From NCBI RefSeq assembly GCF_002095535.1, contig NZ_MLJI01000001.1, positions 441,602 through 505,601 on the forward strand: 64,000 bases of DNA, written 5' to 3'. The translations under genes were made by a program, and so were the position numbers. The notes under the pieces were generated by a model. It worked only from the letters and a program-made list of their open reading frames with translations. It ran no database searches and had not been told where the DNA came from. This document shows positions 42,328-51,748 of the stretch, piece by piece (positions within the stretch are counted from its first letter, which is position 1; every line of letters starts with the position of its first letter). This DNA is from Pantoea cypripedii. Lineage in GTDB: Bacteria; Pseudomonadota; Gammaproteobacteria; Enterobacterales; Enterobacteriaceae.

Positions 42328-44478
42328 TTAACTTTTACCTGCGGATTCATACGAATATTGGATATCGCTGTAACTGTAGTAACCATTGGCACGAAGTTTT
42401 GCCCCATTCAGAATAAAGCCATTCACAGTGATGCCGCTGCGTTCAAAACGACGCAGACTAATTTCTAATTCCTTCACCGTATTTTTTGCACAGCGAACCA
42501 CCATCATCGTGGTGCCAGCGTAGGTGCCGATAATTTCCGCATCTGTGACCGCCAGCACCGGGGGCGTATCTATCACTACTAAATCGTAATGCTTCTCTGC
42601 CCAACGCATTAATTCGCCAAATCGTTTGCTCATCAGCAGTTCGGTAAAACCCTGGGTGACTTTGCCACGTCCGATAAAGTGCAAACTGTCACTGATTTCA
42701 ACCGGCAGGACTGATGAGATCGGATAATCCGCCGCAAGTATGTCCGCTAACCCAGTCTTACCTGGGATATTGAAAATTTGATGTGCGGTTCCCCTGCGTA
42801 AATCCGCATCAATCAACAGCACTTTCTTGCCTGTTTGTGCAATCACTGCACTGAAGTTAGTGCTGACGAAAGTTTTCCCTGCGCTCGCACTGGCGCCTGA
42901 AATCATCAGGATATTGTTGCGCGCTTCAAGCATGGCGAAATACAGGTTGGTACGCAGGCTACGCATCGCTTCAATGGCCAGATCGTCAGGATTTTCACGC
43001 AGCAGAAAAGCCGAAGACATTTGACAGGATTTTTTCCGGTTATTTTTTTCCAGCCATTCCGAAAAGGGAATGCTCGAATACACCGCTAACCCCCGTTGTT
43101 CCAACTCATCTGAAGTTTCCACCGCTTTATTCATCGCTATTCTGATAAAAATCACCGTCGCTGAGACAAAAAGCCCCAACAGCAATCCCTGAATAACAAT
43201 AATGAGTTTTTGCAGTGCCAGTGATTCAGAATCATCTACCGCGCTATCGACAATGCGAACGTTGCCTATCGCGCCGGAAATGGCGACGTTAAGTTCCTGC
43301 TGCCTCGCCAGTAAACGCATGTAAATATCATGTTTAGAATCCACGTTCCGCGTCAGGCGCAATATCTCCTGCTGGATAAGCGGCATGTCGGAGATCTTCT
43401 CATTCAACTTCGCTTTTGCTGTCAGCAGCGTGTTGCGTTTTTCCAGCAGGATCTTATAAGCCGGATGATCTCTGGTATACAGCTGTGAAATTTCAGACTC
43501 GCTGATGGTGAGGTCATTCAGCTGGCTATCAATAGCTACCGACTGGTCAAGAACGGATTGCGCCTCTAACGGCAGATCAATCGTTCCATTTATCTCTCTG
43601 GCCGCATTGAGCTTATCTTCATAGTTATCTAAATCACGGCGGACAATCGGCAGTTGTTGATCTAAATACGCGAGGCTTTGGCTATCCTGCGCAGCCTGTT
43701 CACTGATGTTCTGGCTCAGATAATGCGATGCGATATTATCCAGGATTTTAATGGTTTCGCTGCGATTATGACCTGTCAGTGTCAGGGTGAGCATGCCGCT
43801 ATTGATGACCGGGTCAAGTACCGTCAGATTGCGCATCACCGCGTTAATCGCATTCAGTCGCGAGGTATAGGTTGCGATAAATTGCGTGCCAGGCAGGGCA
43901 CTGATTCTGTCTGCCAGAATCTTCATCCCCGCCTGGCCGGCCACTATCCCGGTTTCCGCAATGAAGGATCTATTTTGATAATCAACCTGATAGTGATGGC
44001 TATCAATCACCGTTAATATTGCCTGGTCAGTTTTATCGTCCGTTGCCCCAGGGAGATAGAGCTGGCTGACATCGATTTCGCCCCCGGTTTCACCTGTCAG
44101 CTGCGCCAGCGCATCACCAATGAGCGGCAAACGCTTCGGCTGAACATTGGCCTGCAAATTCAGGTCGTCAACCGTCTTACCGATAATCTCTCTGGACTGT
44201 AGCAACTTCACATCTATCGAAGAGACCGGCTTACCGTCTGGCATTAAGCTACTGTGACCGGCAATAACGGTGTTGGTCGGTTCTGGTTCAACCTGAATAA
44301 GCGCGTTTGCCTGGTACGTGGCGGGCAATAGTAAGGCGTAGCCCAATGCCAGTAGCATAAAACCAGTGGTGATACCCAGAATCAAATGACGGGAATCAAG
44401 CAACTCTGCGCAGAGTCGGCTTACCTCAACGCCATCTTCTTCTTCCATATAAATATTCACAACGGGTTTAGTGGCCAT
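42328..44478 (-). CDS. wzc: Wzc-type tyrosine autokinase / chain-length regulator, copy 2
   Basis: Encodes 716 residues. A Wzz domain with a membrane helix near residue 35 is followed by a periplasmic coiled-coil region to about 430 and a second helix (LIIVIQGLLLGLFVSATVIF). The cytoplasmic BY-kinase has Walker A SGASASAGKTF near 530, Walker A' VLLIDADLRRG and Walker B LVVIDTPPVLA. The C-terminal tail is tyrosine-rich (YYSYSDIQYSYESAG). Wzc oligomers control EPS polymerisation and export through cycles of tyrosine phosphorylation. A related copy is at 45615-47795. Confidence 0.9.
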   Translation of the reverse strand: MATKPVVNIYMEEEDGVEVSRLCAELLDSRHLILGITTGFMLLALGYALLLPATYQANALIQVEPEPTNTVIAGHSSLMPDGKPVSSIDVKLLQSREIIGKTVDDLNLQANVQPKRLPLIGDALAQLTGETGGEIDVSQLYLPGATDDKTDQAILTVIDSHHYQVDYQNRSFIAETGIVAGQAGMKILADRISALPGTQFIATYTSRLNAINAVMRNLTVLDPVINSGMLTLTLTGHNRSETIKILDNIASHYLSQNISEQAAQDSQSLAYLDQQLPIVRRDLDNYEDKLNAAREINGTIDLPLEAQSVLDQSVAIDSQLNDLTISESEISQLYTRDHPAYKILLEKRNTLLTAKAKLNEKISDMPLIQQEILRLTRNVDSKHDIYMRLLARQQELNVAISGAIGNVRIVDSAVDDSESLALQKLIIVIQGLLLGLFVSATVIFIRIAMNKAVETSDELEQRGLAVYSSIPFSEWLEKNNRKKSCQMSSAFLLRENPDDLAIEAMRSLRTNLYFAMLEARNNILMISGASASAGKTFVSTNFSAVIAQTGKKVLLIDADLRRGTAHQIFNIPGKTGLADILAADYPISSVLPVEISDSLHFIGRGKVTQGFTELLMSKRFGELMRWAEKHYDLVVIDTPPVLAVTDAEIIGTYAGTTMMVVRCAKNTVKELEISLRRFERSGITVNGFILNGAKLRANGYYSYSDIQYSYESAGKS

Positions 44479-44507
44479 GATTTCATCCTGTTATCTTGCT
44501 GCATTAC

Positions 44508-44678
44508 TTACAGGCATAGCCCGCGCCAAATGACAGACAGACAAATATCTGCGGCAATCTCCAGATTGAGATTTTTCGCAATAATGGCTGCCAGTGGCGA
44601 GTGCGCCATAAAATGAATCAATGCCAGAGAGATTAACAAGGCGGCGTTAAAGTGTATGCGCTGCTGTAAAGTAGTCAT
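44508..44678 (-). CDS. Doubtful small hydrophobic protein between EPS genes
   Basis: Encodes 56 residues from ATG 44678 (LLISLALIHFMAHSPLAAII). There is no convincing ribosome-binding site and no known family. It lies in the gap between a glycosyltransferase and the second wzc gene. Confidence 0.25.
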   Translation of the reverse strand: MTTLQQRIHFNAALLISLALIHFMAHSPLAAIIAKNLNLEIAADICLSVIWRGLCL

Positions 44679-44794
44679 ATAAAGTAAATCCAATCCATTA
44701 CATCACTGATTATTTTTTTCTATACATATTTTAAAAATGCAAAGCTATCTCAGAAAACCTGATTTCGTTAAAGCATCATTGATAACACATCGTT

Positions 44795-45538
44795 TCAATA
44801 GCGAAACCGACTCACTTTAACGGATAAAAATCCATCACGTATTTTGTCAAGCAAGCGCCATTTACTGGTTAAATCGTGAGATTGTGCAAGTGAATAGTTA
44901 AGTGTATTGACCACTTGTATCGCCACATCAATCTTTTCCATTTTCAGCAATTCAAGCCGACTAAAAAATCCGGTATCACAACTATTCAGTGTGAAATGAT
45001 TGTCGAACACACCTGTACTTATTGCAGAAAATTTTTCAACCAAAGAGCGATAGATCACCAGACCTAAACCTAATGATTTCACGCTCACCCCGGTGTTGAT
45101 TTTCAGGCCATCACTGGTTTTGCATACCGCGTCATTAATGATGGGGAAATACACTTTCCCATCAAGCCGACCGCGGATACTTGGTATCTGCAAATCCACG
45201 CCATTTTCATGATAACGGTCCAGTCTTTTTATATATTCTTTGTTCAGAATACTGTCATCATCAAAGAAAATAAATCGTTCGTATCTTTCATTTGACCTGA
45301 TAACGTCATTGCAGACTTCACCGAGCGGTAGCTCACCAATCGATTCTTTGATATCGATACTACTCACAAAAAACCCTAACGTATGAATGAAGTCTTTATC
45401 AAATTGCAGTGGAGTAGGTCCCCGATTAATGATCAGCAGATCCGTATCAGCATAAGTTCTGTTCATCATGCAATTCAGTACGCGTGAGTCTTTATAATTT
45501 TTACCACTTAAAATTACGACGAAGATAGTTTTACGCAT
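44795..45538 (-). CDS. GT-A-like glycosyltransferase between the two wzc genes
   Basis: Encodes about 247 residues (start 45538; an upstream ATG at 45556 lacks a binding site). VVILSGKNYKDSRVLNCMMN opens a Rossmann-like fold and RFIFFDDDSILNKEYIKRLD carries a DDD metal site near residue 90. It resembles sugar transferases of EPS loci, though less typical than the GT2 members. Placement between two wzc genes is unusual. Confidence 0.7.
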   Translation of the reverse strand: MRKTIFVVILSGKNYKDSRVLNCMMNRTYADTDLLIINRGPTPLQFDKDFIHTLGFFVSSIDIKESIGELPLGEVCNDVIRSNERYERFIFFDDDSILNKEYIKRLDRYHENGVDLQIPSIRGRLDGKVYFPIINDAVCKTSDGLKINTGVSVKSLGLGLVIYRSLVEKFSAISTGVFDNHFTLNSCDTGFFSRLELLKMEKIDVAIQVVNTLNYSLAQSHDLTSKWRLLDKIRDGFLSVKVSRFRY

Positions 45539-45614
45539 AGGAAAACCCTTAACCATTGAGTTTAGCGTTTAAAAGCAGCCTCTTTTTCAGGACGGCAATT
45601 TCATTTACTCACAG

Positions 45615-47795
45615 CTATCGTCCATTTTTGTCTTCTGCATAAGTGTAGTTATATGGACTATATCCGTAGACATAATAACTACTCACTTTATTGACCACGC
45701 CATTAAGAATGCAGCCTTTAATTTCCACCCCTGCGCTTTCGAAACGTTTAATGCTCACTTCAACTTCTTTGAGGGTGTTAACTTCAAACCGGGCTACCAG
45801 CATTGACGTACCGACATGGCGTCCAATAATGGCGGCATCGGTAACAGCCAGAATCGGTGCGGTATCAACCAGTACCAGGTCATAATTGTTGGATGCCCAG
45901 GCCAGAAATCCTTCAAATCTCTTATGTGAGAGCAATTCCGCCGGATTAGGTGGAATACTTCCGCGAGGAATGAAATCGAATCCCGCGCAGGAAATCTTCT
46001 TATCTAACTCCGCCGGATTCACATTGCCGGTAATAATGTCCGACAATCCCTGTTTGCCAGTATGGTTAAACAGTTTGTGGGCATAACCTTTGCGCATATC
46101 CGCATCAACAAATAGCACCCTCTTGCCGGACTGAGCCATCACGGCCGCTAAGTTGCTGGCAACAAATGTCTTACCCGCATTTTGTGTGGGACCAGAGATC
46201 ATCAGAACATTATTTCTGGCTTGCAGCATCGCGAAGTAAAGGCTGGTGCGCAGACTACGCATCGCTTCTATGGCGATATCCGCAGGATTCTCAATTGCCA
46301 GGAATTTGCTCTCTGCAACAGCGTTCTTCCCTTTGAAGCGTTTTGCTTTCCCGCCGTTGTTCAGTTTACTTAGCCATTCTGACATCGGGATACTGGCATA
46401 AACGCTAATACCCTGCTCTTCCAGCTGCTCAGGAGATTCAATTCTGCGGCGCAGCAGAATTTTCAGCACGATCACCAGTAGTGCAAACAACAACCCCAGA
46501 AGCAGACCCGTGACAACCACCATCAGTTTTTGTGGCTGGACGGGTTTAGGTTGCGTGACGGCCCTATCAATAATCCGCACATTGCCGATGACGCTGTTCT
46601 TCGATACATCCAGCTCTTGTTGACGATTGATCAGCTGCATGTAAATCGCCCGGCCAGAATTGACATCGCGGCTCAGTCGTTCAACTTCCTGTTGGGTAGC
46701 TGGCATTTCTGAAGCACGATTATTCAGGTTATCGCGTTCCTGCAATAAGGTCTGACGCTTTTCAAGTAACGTCTTATAGGTTGGATGACCTTTGGTATAC
46801 AGCTTAGAAATATCAGCTTCGAGGAAAGTCAGCTCATTCAGCTGGCTATCAACATTCACCATTTGATCAAGCAGCGATTTTGCTTCCAGCGATAAATCGA
46901 CTGAGTCTTTCTGGCTACGATAATGATTCAGTTTGTCTTCTGCGGTATCGAGGTCACTGCGCACCTGTGGCAGTTGCTGATCGATAAAATCCAGACTTTG
47001 CGCATCCTGGGTCGATTGCCGGATAACATTCTGATCTAAATAGTTCTGGCTGATATTGTTGAGGATCGTCCCTGCCCTGGCTTTGTCATCACTGCTCAAC
47101 CTCAGCAACAGGATCCCAGTATCTTTACCCTGATCCTCCACACTGAAAGCATCCTGCAAATTGGCAATGGCGGCCAGGCGTGAGACATATTTAATGGTGA
47201 ATTGGGTGCCCGGTTGGGCGTTCATGCTGTCAACATTCATAGCGAAGCCATCACGGGTAGCGAGCTGGCCCACTTCACCATCAAACTGGATGTTATCACC
47301 CGCAACATGAAAGCGGTTCTTGTCCAAAACCGTTAAGGTAATATGCGGGGCGTCACCACCGGTTCGCGGCATATAGAGCCGATTGATGCTGAGTTTACCT
47401 GGCACCTCACCGGTCATTCTCGCCCAGCCACGGCCAAAAAACGGAAAATAGTTCTGGCTAATAACGGCCTGTAAGTTCAAATCCTCTACGGTTTTTCCCA
47501 GGATCATGCGTGATTGCAGCAATGCCATTTCGGGTTTAGCAACGGACTGCGTATCCGGCAGTATCTGGTTAATACTTTCGAGGATGGCATTACCCTGATT
47601 TTTCTGAATCCGAACCATTGCATTAGCCTGATAAATCGGCGTAGCGAATAACGCATAGGTCACCGCAAGCATCGTAGAAATGATTGCCGCACCAATAATC
47701 AATTTACGATGATCAAGCAGTTCACCGTACGCGCGCGCCAAATCGATTTCATCTGATTCGGCGGTGACGATTTTATGTTTGATAGCCGTTGTCAT
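45615..47795 (-). CDS. wzc: Wzc-type tyrosine autokinase / chain-length regulator, copy 1
   Basis: Encodes 726 residues with the same layout as the copy at 42328. The Wzz domain has a helix near residue 35 (AAIISTMLAVTYALFATPIY), followed by a coiled coil and a second helix (LMVVVTGLLLGLLFALLVIV). The kinase has Walker A SGPTQNAGKTF near 535, VLFVDADMRKGYAHKLF and LVLVDTAPILA. The tail has about seven tyrosines (YYVYGYSPYNYTYAED). As the first gene of the run, it would be the first transcribed after the long leader. No Wza or Wzb is encoded in the window. Confidence 0.92.
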   Translation of the reverse strand: MTTAIKHKIVTAESDEIDLARAYGELLDHRKLIIGAAIISTMLAVTYALFATPIYQANAMVRIQKNQGNAILESINQILPDTQSVAKPEMALLQSRMILGKTVEDLNLQAVISQNYFPFFGRGWARMTGEVPGKLSINRLYMPRTGGDAPHITLTVLDKNRFHVAGDNIQFDGEVGQLATRDGFAMNVDSMNAQPGTQFTIKYVSRLAAIANLQDAFSVEDQGKDTGILLLRLSSDDKARAGTILNNISQNYLDQNVIRQSTQDAQSLDFIDQQLPQVRSDLDTAEDKLNHYRSQKDSVDLSLEAKSLLDQMVNVDSQLNELTFLEADISKLYTKGHPTYKTLLEKRQTLLQERDNLNNRASEMPATQQEVERLSRDVNSGRAIYMQLINRQQELDVSKNSVIGNVRIIDRAVTQPKPVQPQKLMVVVTGLLLGLLFALLVIVLKILLRRRIESPEQLEEQGISVYASIPMSEWLSKLNNGGKAKRFKGKNAVAESKFLAIENPADIAIEAMRSLRTSLYFAMLQARNNVLMISGPTQNAGKTFVASNLAAVMAQSGKRVLFVDADMRKGYAHKLFNHTGKQGLSDIITGNVNPAELDKKISCAGFDFIPRGSIPPNPAELLSHKRFEGFLAWASNNYDLVLVDTAPILAVTDAAIIGRHVGTSMLVARFEVNTLKEVEVSIKRFESAGVEIKGCILNGVVNKVSSYYVYGYSPYNYTYAEDKNGR

Positions 47796-49550
47796 GCCAT
47801 GATTCCTGTGATATCAGCCGGTGAGTTTTTTTGCCCCACACATACAGGCCTGATCGATAAGTTGATAAACGGTTCGCAAGCTTCCGTGTTTTGGTGCCAG
47901 GTATTCGTAGTGACTCGCTGGCCTAACCCGTGCCCAAATAGCATGATTTTTCCTCTTACCTGAGGCGAACGCGCAACCATCAGCACATCACCAATGCCGA
48001 AACGGTATAGATATTTTTTAATTTCGCCTTCCAGTTATTGGCTGGAAATCACCGTTTCGATTGCAATGACTCTATTAATTTTTGGTATTAATGGAGAGAG
48101 GAGACCGATATTCATCGGTGCCCTACCTGCATCCATTTACTTAACCAGATCTTGACTGCTCATTGAGCAAAAATGTTCAGGAGTCAGGATGCAGACCGGA
48201 AAAACAAAACAGATATCACGATACCAGATAGCCTGTAAGAAATTGCCTTCGTCCTGGTTGGCACTATCTTCCTATTAAGTTCAAAAGAATATAGCCTCTT
48301 TCCTAAAATACAAAAAATGCCGACACCGCAGAGTAATTAGCAACCTTATTCCGGCATCTGACCATTCCGTCATGATCGGTTGACTTACTTTCCATAGCGT
48401 AGTTTCCCGATTGATAAAATAATGTCACACCGCCTGGTTAAATTTCTAACCCTTCGTTTTTAATGAAATATTTTTTCTGGTTTTTAATGTTTTTCGGAAT
48501 CAGTACATAGCGTCATAAAGAAGTCTGAATATTCTTTTCACACGTCAGATCGCTGAACATTGCGGCTTTTTTAGACGCCTCTGCGAGGATATTTGATTTA
48601 GTGATTATCTTATAGCGATTGTGGGAAAGAGGTGGTAGGCCATGATGTGAACAGGGACGAAGAATAAAAACAGGCTGACAATAAATCTCAAAAAAACATC
48701 ATAGTAACAGACAGTTACAGCTCACCCCCGTAAAATCACTCAGGTCAGAACTATTCGGTAACGTAATGGCTTCAGATCCCCACCATAGGGAACTTCATTC
48801 CCTTATTACCCCAACTTAAAGTAACTATGGTCGGTGTTGCACCTTTGCTTTTTCGCAGCCGTCACGAAGGTCATCCCATGGCACATTGATAACCCTTATT
48901 GCAGTTACTTTATCTTCTTTTAATGTTTAATGGTCGGCTTCTGCGATTTATCTTAGTACCACCCCTGATAGCAAAGTCATTACCAGATCCTGACCATTTG
49001 GCTTAAGAGTGATTGTTAATATATTTCCATAACACCTGAGTCACATTCATAATTTATTATTAAGTCGCATTTCTTTGCTGGCTAATCTTTACTTCCCTTC
49101 GAAAAAAATTCATCAATTAACCTGGAAACTGCAAAGCTAATGCTGTACGCGATAAAAAAACAAATCAACAGACGCGACCGGATCTTTTAAGCGCATACCC
49201 TTGCATGGACACCTTCAACAGGGGTGAAAACACCGCAGGATTAGCATGCTGCCACCTGGGCCACTGAAAAGCAGTGCTACCGCAGAGTAGCATCCCATTT
49301 ATCGTATTCTCTGACTATAAAACACGATTAATAAGTGGACTTATTATCAGGATGTCATTGCTACTAATCTGATTTATTGAAAATAGCCTTCACTATTTCC
49401 TTACAAACAACCAGAATACCAACCAAATAAAATACGTGAAAAAATGAACGCAGATGAATATTCATCTAAATAGAAAGAAGCATTACAGATAAATAACCAT
49501 TTTATTCATAAGCAAATAACAAAAACAACTATACAGATGAGAGACATGAA
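47796..49550. other. 1.75-kb gene-free region between the EPS operons
   Basis: No credible coding frame of normal composition exists on either strand. It separates the minus-strand EPS run from the plus-strand wzx-2. It contains the RcsAB-box candidate (48524-48537). From that promoter the leader of the wzc mRNA would be about 700 bases, similar to the long leader of the Erwinia amsG operon. Confidence 0.6.
48524..48537 (-). promoter_or_regulatory. RcsAB box candidate for the EPS operon
   Basis: Minus-strand AAAGAATATTCAGA matches the RcsAB consensus TAAGAATATTCCTA at 11 of 14 positions, including the ten-base core AAGAATATTC. It is about 730 bases upstream of the wzc start. RcsA/RcsB activate colanic acid, amylovoran and stewartan operons from far-upstream boxes like this. 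Confidence 0.65.
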
Positions 49551-50795
49551 ATGTACTCTAACGCAATATGGATCATGCTGGAAAAATCAGTCAATATTAT
49601 CGGACTGATCTATATCAATTCACTAATGGCGAAGTACATTGGTCCGGAAAACTTTGGAAAAATTAATATTTCCACGTCGCTTTTTATATTCGTGCAAACA
49701 TTATCATGGTTTGGTGGTCAGAATATTCTGTTTAAACGCATGAGTGAAAGGACAAAATCCGGGATCGCAATGGCGATACACACGCAAAATCAACGGCGTA
49801 TTCTCTTTCTCTTGTCATCAGGTTCCATTTTAGTTTATTTATACTTATTCACTGATTCGATTGTATTTTTATTTGGTGTAGCCAACTGCATTGCCACATA
49901 CTACATCGTGATGGATTTCTTTTCCATTTACAACAACACTCAATTAAAGTCAAAAATCAACACAATAACCAATGTGATTGGGCTGTCTTTCGCACTATTA
50001 ATCAGATTCAGCATCTCACACTTCGAATTGCCGGTTTACTACTTCACAATACCCATTATCATCATCCCTCTCATCCCTTATATCATGCGCCTGGTTTACT
50101 TTAAATACACAACCAAAATTGAAGAAAATAGCAAAGGGGTTGGAGTATATAATCGGTACATGCTTTATACCGGAGGGACCTTAATCTTATCGAGCTTATC
50201 AATAGATATATATACTCAGATATCCAGTATTTTTTTGACCAAAATACTTTCTTACTCAAATCTGGGGGTTTATAACGTCGCACTAACAATGGGAGGTGCC
50301 TGGTCATTTATCGCCCTGGCATTAATAACGAGCTTCTTTTCAAGAATATATAATGAAAAAGATCAAATAACCATTGATAAGCTACTCATTAAAATTAATC
50401 GACTTGTAATTCTGGTTTCTCTTATTGCTTTAGGTGGATTCTATCTTTTTGGTGATGTCTTTATACACCTATTGTATGGGGATAAGTATATGGATTCAGT
50501 TAATATCACCCCCATCATAATCATTGCTACGATGTTCTCTGCATTAGGGACAATTTGTTACCGATATATAATAAAAGAATCTGGATATAATTACCTGGCA
50601 AAAAAAATGTTTTTATGTTGCATATTAACAATACCATTATCCTGGGTGATGATTAGCACATTCGGGATTAATGGTGCTGCCTATTGCTTTTTGATTGTAG
50701 AGTTTTTGTCTTGTACGTTACTTAATTATTTTTTCAGAAATAAAACAATCATTAAGATGCACCTTAATATTTTTAACCCGAGGGTATTTAAATGA
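49551..50795 (+). CDS. wzx: Second Wzx-type flippase, AT-rich
   Basis: Encodes 414 residues with about 12 membrane segments. Its N-terminus (IGLIYINSLMAKYIGPENFG) aligns with the flippase at 36782, as do KSGI, NVIGL and IIFGS/IIIATMFSALGT-type segments. It is much richer in A+T than the minus-strand locus, which suggests later acquisition. It overlaps the next gene by four bases, so the two form an operon. Substrate unknown. Confidence 0.87.
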   Translation: MYSNAIWIMLEKSVNIIGLIYINSLMAKYIGPENFGKINISTSLFIFVQTLSWFGGQNILFKRMSERTKSGIAMAIHTQNQRRILFLLSSGSILVYLYLFTDSIVFLFGVANCIATYYIVMDFFSIYNNTQLKSKINTITNVIGLSFALLIRFSISHFELPVYYFTIPIIIIPLIPYIMRLVYFKYTTKIEENSKGVGVYNRYMLYTGGTLILSSLSIDIYTQISSIFLTKILSYSNLGVYNVALTMGGAWSFIALALITSFFSRIYNEKDQITIDKLLIKINRLVILVSLIALGGFYLFGDVFIHLLYGDKYMDSVNITPIIIIATMFSALGTICYRYIIKESGYNYLAKKMFLCCILTIPLSWVMISTFGINGAAYCFLIVEFLSCTLLNYFFRNKTIIKMHLNIFNPRVFK

Positions 50796-51165
50796 GTATG
50801 ATCAAGCAAGCAGTTAAATCAGCGTTAAAAATCAGCGCTAACACCTTTCCTGAATCCTATGCTAAAGCTCACTACTTTATTAGGTTCAAGAGGAAATTAA
50901 ACTTAACAAACCCTACCAGTTTTAATGAGAAAATACAGTGGCTTAAGTTCAACGAACTCAATAATGCTATTTATACGCAGTGCGCTGATAAATATAAGGT
51001 CAGGGAGTATGTTTCCGCTAAAGGGTGTGGCGAAATTCTTAACACCCTTTACGGAGTTTATGATAAGCCACAAGATATAGACTACGATGCATTGCCTGAA
51101 AAATTTGCACTTAAATGCAACCATGGAGCTGGATATAACATAATATGTAATGACAAATCATCAAT
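50792..51165 (+). CDS. TupA-like ATP-grasp protein, N-terminal part (broken by contig spacer)
   Basis: About 124 residues up to the spacer: RFKRKLNLTNPTSFNEKIQW, YKVREYVSAKGCGEILNTLY and LPEKFALKCNHGAGYNIIC are typical of the TupA-like ATP-grasp family found in polysaccharide loci, which may join amino acids to sugars or modify teichuronic or exopolysaccharides. The frame continues after the spacer at 51179. About 30 residues of the usual ~290 seem to be missing at the join. Confidence 0.8.
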
Positions 51166-51177
51166 CTAGCTAGCTAG
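51166..51177. other. Artificial contig spacer 2
   Basis: CTAGCTAGCTAG again, here inside one gene. The matching halves on each side show that contigs 2 and 3 were ordered correctly with a short gap between them. Confidence 0.85.
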
Positions 51178-51178
51178 A

Positions 51179-51583
51179 AAGAAAATATTATGTGAAAAGT
51201 ACATTGAAAATGAACGCGGCGGCTTTCCTGATGATTATAAATTTTACTGTTTTAATGGAAAACCCTATGCGGTAATGGTTTGCATCGGGCGAGAGAAGGG
51301 AACACCTAAGTTTTATTATTTTGATATGAACTGGAATCCTCTTCCTTTCGAGGACACCATTGAATTAATAAAAGAAAACTATCACCCAAAGGTACCTGAT
51401 GGTTTTAACAAAATGAAAGACTATGCAACTAAACTATCTTCCGATTTTAAATTTGTCAGGGTTGATTTCTATCTCCTAAATGGCAACGTTATTTTCGGAG
51501 AGCTGACATTTACTCCTTCAGCGGGACTGGACGTAACATTGCAGGAAGCTGATATCGTTTTAGGAAGCCAACTGAAGTTATAG
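51179..51583 (+). CDS. TupA-like ATP-grasp protein, C-terminal part
   Basis: About 134 residues from the spacer to the stop: ILCEKYIENERGGFPDDYKF, GKPYAVMVCIGREKG and FKFVRVDFYLLNGNVIFGEL with TFTPSAGLD. The last carries the metal/ATP-binding acidic residues of ATP-grasp proteins. Same gene as 50792-51165. Confidence 0.8.
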   Translation, partial: KKILCEKYIENERGGFPDDYKFYCFNGKPYAVMVCIGREKGTPKFYYFDMNWNPLPFEDTIELIKENYHPKVPDGFNKMKDYATKLSSDFKFVRVDFYLLNGNVIFGELTFTPSAGLDVTLQEADIVLGSQLKL

Positions 51584-51748
51584 TTGAATACGATAAATAC
51601 ACTTACCATTAGATAAGAGAACTGCGTTACCACTTAGTCTGCCAAAAAAACACAAGTCGGCAATTCAGCGGTATGCCGCCTTGGTTCAGCATCAATAGGT
51701 GAGCACGCTCAAAATTACCGGCGCAACCCAGTTCATCTGGCAAACAAG

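Noticed and set aside
47792..47986. Minus-strand frame of 64 codons directly upstream of wzc
   Set aside because: No binding site, no family, and probably part of the mRNA leader.
48325..48350. Possible ops/JUMPstart element for RfaH (minus-strand CTCTGCGGTGTCGG)
   Set aside because: Only the GCGGT part agrees with the ops core GGCGGTAGCGT; too weak to list. A second partial match (CTCTGCGGTAGCACTGC at about 49270) is better but lies upstream of the RcsAB box, outside the expected transcript.
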